This document shows positions 63,665 to 64,000 of a DNA stretch of 64,000 nt, in pieces; positions within the stretch are counted from its first letter, which is position 1; each line of letters begins with the position of its first letter. The translations under genes were made by a program, and so were the position numbers. The notes beneath the pieces were generated by a model. It was given only the letters and a program-made list of their open reading frames with translations. It did no database searches and was not told where the DNA came from. Location of the stretch: the NCBI GenBank assembly GCA_009760885.1, contig CM019696.1, positions 43,432,358 through 43,496,357 on the forward strand. The letters are read 5' to 3'. This DNA comes from Achatina immaculata. Taxonomy: Eukaryota; Mollusca; Gastropoda; Stylommatophora; Achatinidae.

Positions 63665-63860
63665 TTTCTTGTCTCTAGATCCAAGCCTGTGTCTAGAAAA
63701 TTGTCTTTTCTAAAACCAGAAATAAAAATAAAGTTCGGGGGATGCTGTAGATGAAGTTTTTATTTTTATAAAAAAAGTTTTCATCCCAGGAGAAGTCTCT
63801 CTAATGATTTCTGACCAACTCTTCCCCGCTGCCTAATTGCCTGCAGATGTGAATACCTCA
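63665..63860. other. Spacer, no gene recognised
   Basis: Unique-looking sequence between the 23-bp and ~50-bp arrays. Confidence 0.5.
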
Positions 63861-63861
63861 G

Positions 63862-64000
63862 TGACAGACAAAACGTAGCCAGCTTTAGCTTCAAGGCTGA
63901 GCTGAATTCAATGACAGACAAAATGTAGCCAGCTTTAGCATCAAGGCTGAGCTGAACTCAACGGCAGACAAAATGTAGCCAGCTTTAGCTTCAAGGCTGA
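63862..64000 (+). repeat. ~50-bp minisatellite, about 2.7 units, runs off the window
   Basis: Units contain CAGACAAAATGTAGCCAGCT and TTAGCTTCAAGGCTGAGCTG. The array is cut by the window end. Confidence 0.93.

Overview
The window is eukaryotic repeat-rich DNA, not bacterial or viral. It contains several families of non-LTR retrotransposons (LINEs), Penelope-like retroelements with a GIY-YIG domain, a mariner transposon with an expanded catalytic spacing, a tRNA-Cys-like SINE, and more than twenty minisatellite and microsatellite arrays. I found no intact host gene. The element mix (RTE-type and CR1-group LINEs, Penelope-like elements, mariner, tRNA-derived SINE) fits a marine invertebrate such as a mollusc or another lophotrochozoan. 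That assignment is inference.

Layout. 1-5.9 kb: a near-identical 2.05-kb tandem duplication carrying a CA/GA microsatellite, a 31-bp array and a 25-bp minisatellite that then runs on to 5,940. 6-8 kb: arrays of about 21, 33, 27 and 30 bp. 8.6-11.7 kb: decayed full-length LINE A (copy A1). 11.7-13.3 kb: frameshifted pseudogene of an uncharacterised invertebrate protein family. 13.4-16.4 kb: degenerate satellite with two LINE B insertions. 16.6-17.6 kb: 29-bp array. 17.9-21.9 kb: LINE C split by a 1.2-kb Penelope-like insertion with a 14-bp target duplication. 22.2-22.6 kb: LINE B fragment. 23.9-27.6 kb: two head-to-head LINE A copies, one with a 941-codon EN-RT frame. 28.55-29.85 kb: mariner. 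29.9-31.2 kb: TCTA microsatellite and 44-bp array. 31.3-33 kb: LINE D remnant. 34.6-39.5 kb: seven arrays. 39.6-41.6 kb: AT-rich satellite with a duplicated 0.3-kb GC-rich module. 41.6-41.9 kb: SINE. 42.3-47.2 kb: arrays ending in a 2.9-kb, 21-bp-unit array open in many frames. 47.8-51.5 kb: LINE E cluster with a 650-codon RT frame. 52.7-53.65 kb: second Penelope-like element with long inverted arms. 54.1-57.8 kb: TCTG microsatellite and 22-, 31-, 70- and 42-bp arrays. 58-59 kb: LINE B fragment. 59-61.4 kb: short arrays and unique sequence. 61.5-63 kb: LINE A fragment with an internally deleted LINE F nested in it. 63.2-64 kb: two arrays.

The genes here are selfish elements and do not form a pathway. 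The nesting gives relative ages: the Penelope-like element is younger than LINE C, LINE B copies are younger than their satellite, and A2 and A3 landed at the same site. Most of the long open frames are repeat artefacts, because unit lengths divisible by three (18, 21, 30, 33, 39 and 42 bp) keep frames open on one or both strands.
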